In this document: one piece after another, positions 9,441 to 17,800 of the stretch
Numbering within the stretch: position 1 is the stretch's first letter
Layout: every line of letters starts with the position of its first letter
Source: Paenibacillus contaminans
Lineage (GTDB): Bacteria > Bacillota > Bacilli > Paenibacillales > NBRC-103111
Assembly: GCF_003285015.1 (NCBI RefSeq)
Contig: NZ_QMFB01000023.1
Location: 24,675-88,674, forward strand
Reading direction: 5' to 3'
Length of the DNA: 64,000 bases
Translations under genes and position numbers: made by a program
The notes under the pieces: generated by a model
Told to the model about the DNA's origin: nothing
Database searches by the model: none
The model's input: the letters and a program-made list of their open reading frames with translations, nothing else

Positions 9441-10565
9441 TCATCCGCGGGCTTCTTCGCGCTGGAACAGCATGAGCGGCATTTTGAAGACGAATGCGAC
9501 GACGATCACGATTCCGATGATCATCCCGATCAGCACGATAACGCTGCTAAGCGAGAGGCCGCCAATCCCCGTAATGACGTTGGCGATGTTGCACCCCGGA
9601 GCGATCCGCGAGGAAACGCCCATCAGCAGGCCGCCGCCGATGGCTGCCGGCAATCTGGACAGCCGCGGCTTGCGAATTTTGAAGCTGCCGCTAAGCATCG
9701 ATGCCGCCATGGAGCCGATCACGAGAAAAATGACGAGCGTTTCCTCCGGACCGAGCCCGACCCTAGGAAATTCGGCGAACAGCGCGTTCAAATACGTATT
9801 GCCGAGCACGACGTCGTCCCCGAATAGTTGCGCAAGCGCTACCCCGGCGATTCTCGTCTCCGGACCGGTAATGCCTACGTTGGACATCGCTACGAACTGA
9901 ATCGTCGCGATAACGCCGATCAGAAAGGCGACAAGCCGAATATCCCAATGCGACTGCCTGAACGGATTGCGTTCCCAATCGGTGAGCGATTCCTTGATTC
10001 CTTGAAGGAAACCCTTGAAGCCGTGCAAATATACCGCGATACCTACCATTAAAACAACGATAACGATAGGGATGACGAGTGCCGGAAGCGGCCAGTCGTA
10101 CAGCGTATACCCGCCGTCCAGAACCGTCAGCGGTTCGATGGCGTTTTTGGCCCAAGGATCATAAATGAAGGCGAATAACAGATTCCCTGCAAGCGCCGCA
10201 GCAAGAACGATCCAGAACTGCACGTAGCCCATTCCCGCGCGGTACAGCGTCCCCGAGCCGCAGCCGCCCGCCCATGTCATCCCGATGCCGAACAAAATGC
10301 CGCCGAGCAGATTCGCGCCACCGAGCGGAACCGTCCAGACGTCGGCCGCACTTTTCATGCCCGTCGCCAGCGCGATGCCCCAGCCGAGCAGCGACGTTGC
10401 GATCAGCACCAGTACGCCGTTCATGATCCGCGTATCCTTGACGCTGATCCAATCGCGGACGGATGCGACGAAGCAAAAATCCGCTTTTTGCAGCAAAAAT
10501 CCGTATAAAAAACCGAAGACGGCGGCGAGTATGAAAAAGTCTATTGTAAATGACATGCGAGCCAT
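9441..10565 (-). CDS. YeeE/YedE-family membrane transporter (TsuA-like thiosulfate uptake)
   Basis: 374 residues with about nine to ten membrane helices. The sequence has the family's small-residue and cysteine signatures (KADFCFV near the N-terminus, GGCGSGTLYRAG about residue 120, and APGCNIANV near residue 320), which are the conserved pore cysteine motifs of YeeE/TsuA. E. coli TsuA imports thiosulfate. The start may be the ATG at 10565 or the one nine bases later (MSFTIDFF); the ribosome site fits neither perfectly. It is the last gene of a four-gene operon with a TusA-like protein, rhodanese and an extracellular sulfurtransferase, which supports a sulfur role. Confidence 0.88.
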   Translation of the reverse strand: MARMSFTIDFFILAAVFGFLYGFLLQKADFCFVASVRDWISVKDTRIMNGVLVLIATSLLGWGIALATGMKSAADVWTVPLGGANLLGGILFGIGMTWAGGCGSGTLYRAGMGYVQFWIVLAAALAGNLLFAFIYDPWAKNAIEPLTVLDGGYTLYDWPLPALVIPIVIVVLMVGIAVYLHGFKGFLQGIKESLTDWERNPFRQSHWDIRLVAFLIGVIATIQFVAMSNVGITGPETRIAGVALAQLFGDDVVLGNTYLNALFAEFPRVGLGPEETLVIFLVIGSMAASMLSGSFKIRKPRLSRLPAAIGGGLLMGVSSRIAPGCNIANVITGIGGLSLSSVIVLIGMIIGIVIVVAFVFKMPLMLFQREEARG

Positions 10566-10580
10566 CCATCCTTGTCGAAT

Positions 10581-10841
10581 CTAGTGTTTTTTAACGAAAA
10601 TATGATAATTGCCTTTATGCTTGGCAACGCCGAGAAATTCGCCGTAGTTGTTCATTTTGACGGCTGCCGGGATCGTTTTGGTCGCGATCGAATGGTCGGT
10701 GATTTCAACCACGATTTCTCCGGGTTTCGCTTTTTTGAGTCCGGCCAGCGCAAGATTTAACGTATGCGGGCAAACCTCCCCGATCGCGTCGACGACATGG
10801 TCGGGCTTCAGTTCCAACAGTTCTTTTTCGCTTAAACTCAT
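10581..10841 (-). CDS. TusA-like sulfurtransferase/sulfur carrier (TsuB-like)
   Basis: 86 residues. The fold family is SirA/TusA; the conserved Cys is present in GEVCPHT (Cys24), in place of the usual CPxP. E. coli TsuB (YeeD), encoded beside TsuA, is a TusA-like partner for thiosulfate uptake, so this is the likely cytosolic sulfur acceptor of the YeeE-like transporter 16 bases downstream. The start at 10841 shares one base with the stop of the rhodanese gene (TAATG) and is preceded by AAGGAAGAG; the longer open frame simply runs back into the rhodanese gene. Confidence 0.88.
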   Translation of the reverse strand: MSLSEKELLELKPDHVVDAIGEVCPHTLNLALAGLKKAKPGEIVVEITDHSIATKTIPAAVKMNNYGEFLGVAKHKGNYHIFVKKH

Positions 10842-11233
10842 TATGATCTCTTCCTTTCCAGTTGTTCGGGACTGAACGTTTCGATGATGTTGTCTTCCCC
10901 TGCGGCTACTTCCAGCCCTTGCTCCTGCCAATCCAGCATGCCGCCTTTGAAATTGTGGACGCGCTCGAAGCCGTTAGCCCGAAAAAACTTGGCTACCTCA
11001 AAGCTTCTTCGCCCGCTCCGGCAAACGAATACGTATTCCTTCGACTTGTCTAGCCGATCGACGATATCGATAATATCGCCCATCGGAATGAGAGGAAGCC
11101 CGGCAATATGGGCCTCCGTATATTCCTCGGTTTCTCTGACGTCAATGACGACGACCGGATTCGCCGGATCCGCCACGATCGCCTGCAGCTCTAGGGAATC
11201 GAGATGCGAGATGCCTTCAATCAGTTCCGCCAT
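10841..11233 (-). CDS. Single-domain rhodanese sulfurtransferase
   Basis: 130 residues, cytosolic. It has the rhodanese features VVVIDVRE, EAHIAG and the six-residue active loop CRSGRRS with nucleophile Cys71. Such proteins move a sulfane sulfur from thiosulfate or a persulfide to an acceptor. It is translationally coupled to the TusA-like gene and probably hands sulfur to or from it. The C-terminal 20 residues are an extension with no recognised motif. Confidence 0.88.
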   Translation of the reverse strand: MAELIEGISHLDSLELQAIVADPANPVVVIDVRETEEYTEAHIAGLPLIPMGDIIDIVDRLDKSKEYVFVCRSGRRSFEVAKFFRANGFERVHNFKGGMLDWQEQGLEVAAGEDNIIETFSPEQLERKRS

Positions 11234-11248
11234 GCTTCCCGCCCCCTC

Positions 11249-12211
11249 TTATTTCACGACTTCCGTATCGCTGGCGTTGCCCCACTCCGCGAAGGAGCCC
11301 TCATAAGGACGCACGTCCTTGTAGCCGAGCAAACGAAGCGTCAAATACGTATGCGCTCCGCGCACGTTCGTTTGGCAATAAGGCACGACCGTTTTATTTT
11401 TGTCTACGCCCAAATCGCTGAACGCGGCTTGCAAATCTTTGGCTTTCTTAAATACCGGAACGCCGTCGGCATTTTGCTCGATCGCGTCGCTCCATTCTTT
11501 GTTGACCGCCTTGTCGATATGCCCGCCCTTCTGGTTTCCGCGCAGGTCTTCGCCCGTATATTCCTTGGAGGAACGCACGTCGAGCAGGACGCACGCCTGG
11601 AGGTCCAGCTTCTTGATCTGATCCTTAGTCGTAATCAAATCGGGATTGGCCTTCGCGGTAAAATTCCCTTTCGCTGCGGCAGGAGCTTCCGTGGAAACGT
11701 CTTTGGAAGCTGCAGTCCAAGCCGCATAGCCGCCATTGAGCACCTTCACCTTATCCTTATGACCGTAATACTCCAGCCCGTAGAAGACGCGGCCCGAGTT
11801 GAGCGAGTTGCCCTCGTCGTACAGCACGATTGTCGTATCCGAGTTGACCCCAGCGTTCTGAAAAATTTCCTGGAATTTGTCGACGGTAACGATCGTATTG
11901 TTTTTCGCGTCCTTCAGCAGTCCCGAATTCAGCGAGACGGCGCCTGGAATATGTCCTTGCTCATACCCTTTCGCACGGACGTCGACGATCTTGACCTTGC
12001 CGTCCTTCGCGTGGTCTTCCACCCATTTCACGTCGGCAAGCAGCTGAGCGTTCTCATAAGTATCGGAAGCCTTGGAAACCTGAGCGCTTTGCTCGGGTTT
12101 AGCCGATGCGCCGGCCGAGGCGTTTTTGCTGTCGCTGTCTCCTTTGTTCCCGCACGCAGCGGTCACCAATGTCAAAGCAGTTAATGCTACGAGCGCTAAT
12201 TTCATCTTCAT
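11249..12211 (-). CDS. Extracellular sulfurtransferase lipoprotein with two rhodanese domains
   Basis: 320 residues. A lipoprotein signal (MKMKLAL..., lipobox VTAAC) is followed by a low-complexity linker and two rhodanese domains (about 55-175 and 190-320). The second carries the active loop with Cys in PYCQTNVRG; the first has no Cys at the matching place, as in classical thiosulfate/mercaptopyruvate sulfurtransferases. It should be anchored on the outer face of the membrane. Being first in the operon with a YeeE-type importer, it probably acts on thiosulfate before uptake; that role is inferred. It is divergently transcribed from the beta-propeller lipoprotein. Confidence 0.88.
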   Translation of the reverse strand: MKMKLALVALTALTLVTAACGNKGDSDSKNASAGASAKPEQSAQVSKASDTYENAQLLADVKWVEDHAKDGKVKIVDVRAKGYEQGHIPGAVSLNSGLLKDAKNNTIVTVDKFQEIFQNAGVNSDTTIVLYDEGNSLNSGRVFYGLEYYGHKDKVKVLNGGYAAWTAASKDVSTEAPAAAKGNFTAKANPDLITTKDQIKKLDLQACVLLDVRSSKEYTGEDLRGNQKGGHIDKAVNKEWSDAIEQNADGVPVFKKAKDLQAAFSDLGVDKNKTVVPYCQTNVRGAHTYLTLRLLGYKDVRPYEGSFAEWGNASDTEVVK

Positions 12212-12250
12212 ATTGTTGCTCTCCTCCCCTGATAACGAACGATGATGTGC

Positions 12251-12304
12251 TTGATTTTTTTACCTCTTGCCAAGTATAATACATTTATTCCGATAGTTTT
12301 ACAA
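12251..12304. promoter_or_regulatory. Overlapping divergent sigma-A promoters of the sulfur island
   Basis: On the plus strand TTGATT (12251-12256) and TATAAT (12275-12280) are 18 bp apart and face the propeller gene. On the minus strand TTGTAA (plus 12299-12304) and TATTAT (plus 12276-12281) are 17 bp apart and face the sulfurtransferase operon. The two -10 boxes cover the same bases, so the promoters should compete or be co-regulated. Confidence 0.55.
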
Positions 12305-12345
12305 TGATTAATTTCAAAAAAAACATCCGCCTAGGAGAATGCCCC

Positions 12346-13410
12346 ATGTCAAACCGAAAAATAACTTTATCGCTTGCTCTTGCCCTTACCCTGTTCGCGA
12401 GCGGCTGCGCACTCGAAACGAAGGAAGAAGCCGCGCAGCGCTTGAATGCCGGCTCGGCCGCAAACGGCCAAAGCTCCGTTCAGACAGAAGCCGGCAAGCT
12501 GACGAATATACAGTTTTACGTGCCCAGCGAGAAAGAGAATAGTTTGTCCGTCATCGACGTTCCGACAAGTAAAGTCGTAGGCAAAGTTCCTTTGTCGGAG
12601 GCGCCGTCGACCGTTATTTTCTCCAGCACGATGCGCGAAGCGTATGCGGCGAATATGAACAGCAGCACCATCTCGATCATCAATACGCAAACACTGAAGG
12701 TTGAGAAAGAGGTGCCGGTCGGCCCTATGCCACACGGCATGGCGCTATCGCCTGACAATAAAACGCTGTATGTCGCCGCGGTGGCGGACCAGTTCATTTA
12801 TTTGGTAGACACGAAGGCGGGCAAGGAGGCCGGAACGATCGACCTTGGAACGGGCGCGCACACGAACTATTTGGTGCTATTCGGCGACAAGCTGTACGTG
12901 AGCGACCATGAAAACAATAAAGTCTACGTCGTGAATGTCAAAACGAAGCAAACCGAGCTGACCATCCCGACCGGACGCACGCCGCGGGCCATCAAGCTGA
13001 GCGACGACGGCAAAAAGCTGTTCGTCCCATGCGCCGGCGACGGGACGCTGGAAACCTACAATACCGCCGACGGGAAAGCGCTGGGCAAGGTTGCGGATTT
13101 ACAAGGCGCAACCGATGTCGTCGTGACCGAAGACGGCCAAACCGCCGTCGTGACCGGCATGGAGAGCAGCCAGGTAAGCTTCGTCGATTTGGCGGGCGGC
13201 AAGGTCCTCTCGACGCTGACCGGACTGGAAGGCGCGAGACATATCTCGTTCAACCGCCAGCAGTCGAAAGCATATGTTACCCTAAGCGGCACGGATGAAG
13301 TGGCCGTTATCGATACGGCAACCAAGCAAACCGTAGAGCGGATCAAGGTCGGGAAAACGCCTCACGGCATCCAGATCAAAGCGCTGCCGGGCATCGGCGG
13401 CAGCTGCTGA
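12346..13410 (+). CDS. YncE-like seven-bladed beta-propeller lipoprotein
   Basis: 354 residues from the ATG at 12346, which has TAGGAG at good spacing; the longer frame to 12304 lacks one. The lipobox is LFASGC. The mature part is a series of about 40-residue YVTN/YncE propeller repeats (SVIDVPTSKVVGKVPL, ISIINTQTLKVEKEV, AVIDTATKQTVERI and others). The protein ends in GGSC, an unusual C-terminal Cys. Such propellers bind ligands or metals or act as scaffolds; no activity can be assigned. Its divergent promoter is shared with the sulfurtransferase operon and a ResA-like thioredoxin follows, so a role in extracellular thiol or sulfur chemistry is possible. Confidence 0.8.
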   Translation: MSNRKITLSLALALTLFASGCALETKEEAAQRLNAGSAANGQSSVQTEAGKLTNIQFYVPSEKENSLSVIDVPTSKVVGKVPLSEAPSTVIFSSTMREAYAANMNSSTISIINTQTLKVEKEVPVGPMPHGMALSPDNKTLYVAAVADQFIYLVDTKAGKEAGTIDLGTGAHTNYLVLFGDKLYVSDHENNKVYVVNVKTKQTELTIPTGRTPRAIKLSDDGKKLFVPCAGDGTLETYNTADGKALGKVADLQGATDVVVTEDGQTAVVTGMESSQVSFVDLAGGKVLSTLTGLEGARHISFNRQQSKAYVTLSGTDEVAVIDTATKQTVERIKVGKTPHGIQIKALPGIGGSC

Positions 13411-13802
13411 TGAGCGGGGACGTATTGTAAAGCCCTTAGAGCATCGGACAAAGCAAGGGCGGTGTCACGCTGGAGTCCGATTTTGTCCATTGGAACGAGG
13501 AAGAAAGCGCTGTGTTGCGCTGGAATTCGATTTCGCCCAATTGGAACGCGGGAGAAAGCAATTTGTTGTGCTGGAGTCCGATTTCACCCAATTGGAAAGC
13601 GTAATTTCACCGGGTGATGGTAAAACCCGCTCTGTAAGCGGGTTTTATCGGACTGGAGGGGCAAACATGGACGATGTTCCTGTTCCAATTGGGCTAAATC
13701 GAACTGCGGGAGCGACTAACAACCTGACAACCTTGCTGCCCGCCCTCCATAAGTCAGCAACTGCGCATCACTAATGATATAAACTGGGTAATCAGACGAC
13801 GG
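13411..13802. repeat. Intergenic tandem repeats of about 50 bp plus an inverted partial copy
   Basis: Three degenerate units of about 50 bp lie at 13451-13500, 13501-13552 and 13553-13600; each contains GATTT-C-CCCAATTGGAA-like core sequence. A reverse-oriented core (TTCCAATTGGG...AAATCGAA) is at 13683-13703. The open frame across the region only reflects the repeats and has no ribosome site, so I do not call it a gene. Confidence 0.65.
13621..13647. terminator. Perfect palindromic terminator after the propeller gene
   Basis: An 11-bp perfect stem (TAAAACCCGCT with AGCGGGTTTTA) and a five-base loop. The A and T ends make it bidirectional in form. It lies 210 bp past the propeller stop, beyond the tandem repeats. 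Confidence 0.6.
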
Positions 13803-13904
13803 ATGCTTATAACAACGAGAACGGTTCGGACGCCGCGCGGACGGAGGAAGTTTATGACGGCGAGAAATGTTCGGACAGCGCGCATAAACGGGGGATGCTT
13901 ATGA
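13803..13904 (+). CDS. Possible 33-residue leader peptide coupled to the ResA-like gene
   Basis: A short frame starts at ATG 13803 and ends at a TGA that overlaps the ATG of the next gene (ATGA). The peptide is rich in Arg and Thr and has an internal repeat (RTVRTPRGRRK then ARNVRTARING). Its DNA is itself an imperfect direct repeat that includes the ATGCTTAT around the next start. The ribosome site is poor, so it may be a by-product of duplication rather than a gene. Confidence 0.3.
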   Translation: MLITTRTVRTPRGRRKFMTARNVRTARINGGCL

Positions 13905-14434
13905 AAAGAAATTGGATCGTACTCGCCATTGTGGCCGTGCTGGCAGGCGGAGCCGTTTATCAGCATATGGGCGAGCTGGCCCGTCAGTCGGCTTTACCTG
14001 CCGACTCGGCGCCGAAGGTCGGCTTTGTCGCACCGGCTTTCGAACTAACCGCCCTCGACAGAGCGGCGTATCGCGTCGGAGGGGAGCGCGACAAGCCGCT
14101 GCTCATTAACTTTTGGGCCTCATGGTGCATTCCTTGCCAGATCGAAGCACCGGATATGCAGGCGCTGTACGAAAAGTTCGCCGGCCAGTTCGACCTGTAC
14201 GGTATAAATGTAACGAGCCAGGACACGCGCAAGGAAGCGGAAGCGTTCGTGAAGCAATACGGATTCACCTTCCCCATTTTGCTGGATCAAGAAGGCTCCG
14301 CTCTCGCTTCGTACCGTTTCCAATCGATCCCGACAAGCTTTCTGGTCGACCGAAACGGCAAAATTACGGACATCTTCCACGTTCTCGAGCCCGCGGAGCT
14401 GGAAAAGAAGCTTACACGCCTGCTTAACGGGTAG
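13901..14434 (+). CDS. ResA/TlpA-type membrane-anchored thioredoxin
   Basis: 177 residues. One N-terminal membrane anchor, then an extracytoplasmic thioredoxin fold with active site WCIPC (Cys76, Cys79) and the cis-Pro loop in SIPTSFLVD. Family members reduce disulfides outside the membrane, for example in cytochrome c maturation or sporulation. The ATG at 13901 has GGGGG six bases upstream, better than the ATG two codons earlier. It sits beside a sulfur-uptake operon and a Cys-ended propeller lipoprotein, which could be its partner; that is inference. Confidence 0.88.
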   Translation: MKRNWIVLAIVAVLAGGAVYQHMGELARQSALPADSAPKVGFVAPAFELTALDRAAYRVGGERDKPLLINFWASWCIPCQIEAPDMQALYEKFAGQFDLYGINVTSQDTRKEAEAFVKQYGFTFPILLDQEGSALASYRFQSIPTSFLVDRNGKITDIFHVLEPAELEKKLTRLLNG

Positions 14435-14496
14435 TGTGGAGCTGACGGAACGGTTCGCTCAAGCCTTTGTCGGCCGATCGCATGGCATAGTCAAAA

Positions 14497-14540
14497 ACGC
14501 CTCCAATACCACTATTGTGGAGATGGAAGCGTCTTTTTTC
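14497..14540 (+). terminator. Terminator of the ResA-like gene
   Basis: Stem CGC-TCCA/TGGA-GCG, internal loop ATA/AGA, inner stem CCAC/GTGG, followed by six T on the plus strand. It has the same layout as the hairpins at 14695-14742 and 58870-58917. Confidence 0.75.
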
Positions 14541-14694
14541 ATGCATGATGTGGGGACAAAAATCTCAAAATTGAGATTGATTCCGCCAAATGGCCGCCAT
14601 GTTGAGCAACAAGAGTTTCCGGGCTGCGCCTGGCCGATGTTCATGAGGGTATCCCAAAAGGGGATACTCAAGTGAGCGAACCCTATAAATGATG

Positions 14695-14742
14695 CAAAAA
14701 AACCTTCAAAACCACTATGCAAGTGGAGATGAAGGTTCTTTT
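14695..14742 (-). terminator. Terminator of the Ig/SLH surface-protein gene
   Basis: Outer stem AACCTTCA/TGAAGGTT, internal loop AAA/AGA, inner stem CCACT/AGTGG. On the minus strand the stem is followed by seven T, so it ends the gene whose stop is at 14824. The 14435-14823 gap contains no gene; besides the two terminators it has a small hairpin GTATCCC/GGGATAC near 14649-14667. Confidence 0.75.
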
Positions 14743-14823
14743 GGTTAAACGAATTCACGTAGGAAGTGGGGTCCGAAAATTCCGATAGGGACTACTGGGA
14801 CAGCCCACTTCTTTCGGAGTTTG

Positions 14824-17800
14824 TTAAATCAAACCGGCTTGTTTGAGCAGCCGCTCTATAATAACTGCGACCTCTGCTCTAGTGATATTGGCTTTTGGTG
14901 CGAGCAAAGATTCGCTTCTGCCCGATACGACTCCCGATTTTACGCTGCTTGCTATGCCGCTTCTCGCCCAGGCGGATGCGTCGGCCGCGTCCGTATACGA
15001 ACGCAGCGCCTCCTCTGCCGCTTCAGCAGTCATCGTTATCGCTGCAGGTCCATTTGTAATCTTCATAGCCTTGGCGATGATAGCCATCGCTTGCTCGCGT
15101 GTGATTTTGTCATTCGGCCGGAAAGTCCCATCCTCGAATCCGTCGATCAGGTCATATGCATACGCCACATGAACGGCGTCGCTGTACCAGTCGGCGGATT
15201 TCACATCGGAGAACGCTTCCCGATCATTCTCAAGCTTCAATCCCAGGCCGCGCACGATAATCGCCGCGAATTCCGCACGGGTAATATCATTGTCAGGACT
15301 GAATCGCCCGTTTCCTGTACCGTTGATGACCATCCGAGAGCCCATATCGTTGACGGCATCTTTGGCCCAGTGGTTCGCCATGTCGTCAAATTCGAGCGGA
15401 TGCCATACGAGCGCATACGTACTGTTCGTCAGGCTATTGATACGCGCGATATAGCTCCCGCCGCTTGCTTCAATCCGGGTCGGGACATGGCGTATTGTTC
15501 CATCCGGTTCAACCACGACTCCCGTCGTAATTCTGCTCGGGTCCGTACCGTCCGGTAAAGCGATCGTCCGTTCAACGTATAAATTGAACTTGGATATTTC
15601 CGTGCTCGTCCCCGCATACGAAACTTTTATTGAGAAACTCATCGGGGAAGCAACGACGGTAAATGCTCCTTCCTCCGCGGCACGCTCCAGCAGTTGTACC
15701 ATATCTGTTGTCGGAGCTGCAATCTCAATCTGTATAGTAATGTCTTGCAGGTTAACCGGATTTGCAAACTGTTCAGACAGCGTGTCGATGTTAAATTGCT
15801 GTGCAGGCAGCGTATACGTAGCGTGTTTTGTTTTAAACTCCACTACCGCTTGCATCTGCTCCAGATTTTTAATTAATTGAGCGTTCAGTTGTCCGATCAG
15901 AACGTCAGAGTCCGTATTCAACGGAATGGTAAGCACTGCACCCGTCCCTGCTCCCGCAAGCATCCTCTCCAGTTCACGCTCATCTATCGTGAGTGTAGCA
16001 ACCGACTGACCATTTTGCCGGCTGGTTATCAGCTTCCCGATCCTGGACGGTTGACCATTAATCAAAACATCCGCATAGGTGTCATTTTCCTTAGAGGTCT
16101 CAGCATCAGGTGTATACTCCGTATAGATATAGATGATCAGTTCAGCCTGAACCTCGCTGCTGTTCCCGGCAAGGTCAACCGCCTTCACTGTAAATGTGTG
16201 CTTGCCATCAGGCAAGCCGTTTTCAGGCCTGTACCGCCATTCGCCGTTGCTGTCAGCCTGCACATGGCTCTCTTTGCCGTTGATTGTAATCGTAACCGTA
16301 CTTCCCGGTTCCACTGTTCCTTTAATCTCCGGACGACTATTGGTCATTTCTGCTTTGTTGCGCGGACTTACAATCACCGGTTCCGGAGGCGTCTTGTCGA
16401 AAACAACAGAGCTGGCGTCTGTCGTATCGACGACCGTTGTGCCCTCATTTCCCGCTATGTCGCTGAACACGATCCGCAGGGGAATTGCACCTTCCGCCTC
16501 ATCATTCGTCATTGTGTATACTGCCGTGTATACGCCGTCAACTACGGTGACCGGAACAGCATGTCCCGCAATGGTCACCTCCAGCGATTCCCTTAGCATT
16601 TCGCTGACGCTGAAGGTTACCGTCACCGTATCCCCAACCTTCGCAAGTGAAGGAGTCGCGTTATTGCTGGCGATGCTCACGGATGTTAATACAGGTGCCG
16701 TAGCGTCGTAGACGGTGCTGTATGGCGCTGCTGCGGTGTTGAAGTTGCCCGCTGCGTCAGCCGCCACACCAGCTGCAAGATTCACGGTTACCTGACCGTC
16801 TGCCGTTGGCGTAATATCTGCCGTGTACGTCCGGCTGTTTACCGTCTGCAAATTCCCTGCTCCCCCGTTGTTCACCACAAGGTCACCGAGTTCAAATCCG
16901 TTCACCGCCTCGCTGAAGGTGATCGTTACACTGAACGGCGACTGATTCGTCGGATTCGCTGCCGCCGATGTAATGGCTACCGTCGGCGCCGTAGCGTCGT
17001 AGACGGTGCTGTATGGCGCTGCTGCAGTGTTGAAGTTGCCCGCTGCGTCAGCCGTCACACCAGCAGCAATATTCACGGTTACCTGACCATCTGCCGTTGG
17101 CGTAATATCTGCCGTGTACGTCCGGCTGTTTACCGTCTGCAAATTCCCTGCTCCCCCGTTGTTCACCACAAGGTCACCGAGTTCAAATCCGTTCACCGTT
17201 TCACTGAAGGTGATCGTTACACTGAACGGCGACTGATTCGTCGGATTCGCCGCCGTTGACGTAATGGCTACCGTCGGCGCCGTACCGTCGTAAACCGTGC
17301 TGAACGGAGTTGGTGCTGTGGTATTGGTATTGCCCGCCGCGTCGTTGACCACGTCCGCCTCCAAATTAACGGTTACCGTTCCATCACTCGTCGGTCGGAT
17401 GACTGCGGTATACGTCAGACCGTCCGCTGATTGCAGTTGGCTTGCTGTCCCGTTCGTTACTGCAATATCATCAGCCGAAAAGTTGAGCGGCGGCTCGTTG
17501 AAAGCTAACGTAACGACAAAAGACAACTGATTCGTCGGATTCGCCACCAACGAGAAAATATTCACTGTAGGACCAACCGTATCATAGGTGACGACATGCG
17601 GCGTTGCCGCCGTATTCCCGTTGCCAGAGTTGTCTTCCGCCGCGTCAGCGGCAATGTTGATCGTAACCGGCCCGTTCGCTGTCGCAGTAATGTCTGCTGT
17701 GTACATAAGATTACTCAATTGCTGGAAATTGCCGATACTGCCATTATTGACAGAGATGCCTGCCGCCGAGAACCCCGTTACCGGCTCGCTGAATAGAATC

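Noticed and set aside
13490..13774. Open frame across the tandem repeats (ERGRKxxVxLExDFxQLE pattern)
   Set aside because: The apparent peptide repeat only follows the DNA repeats, and there is no ribosome site.
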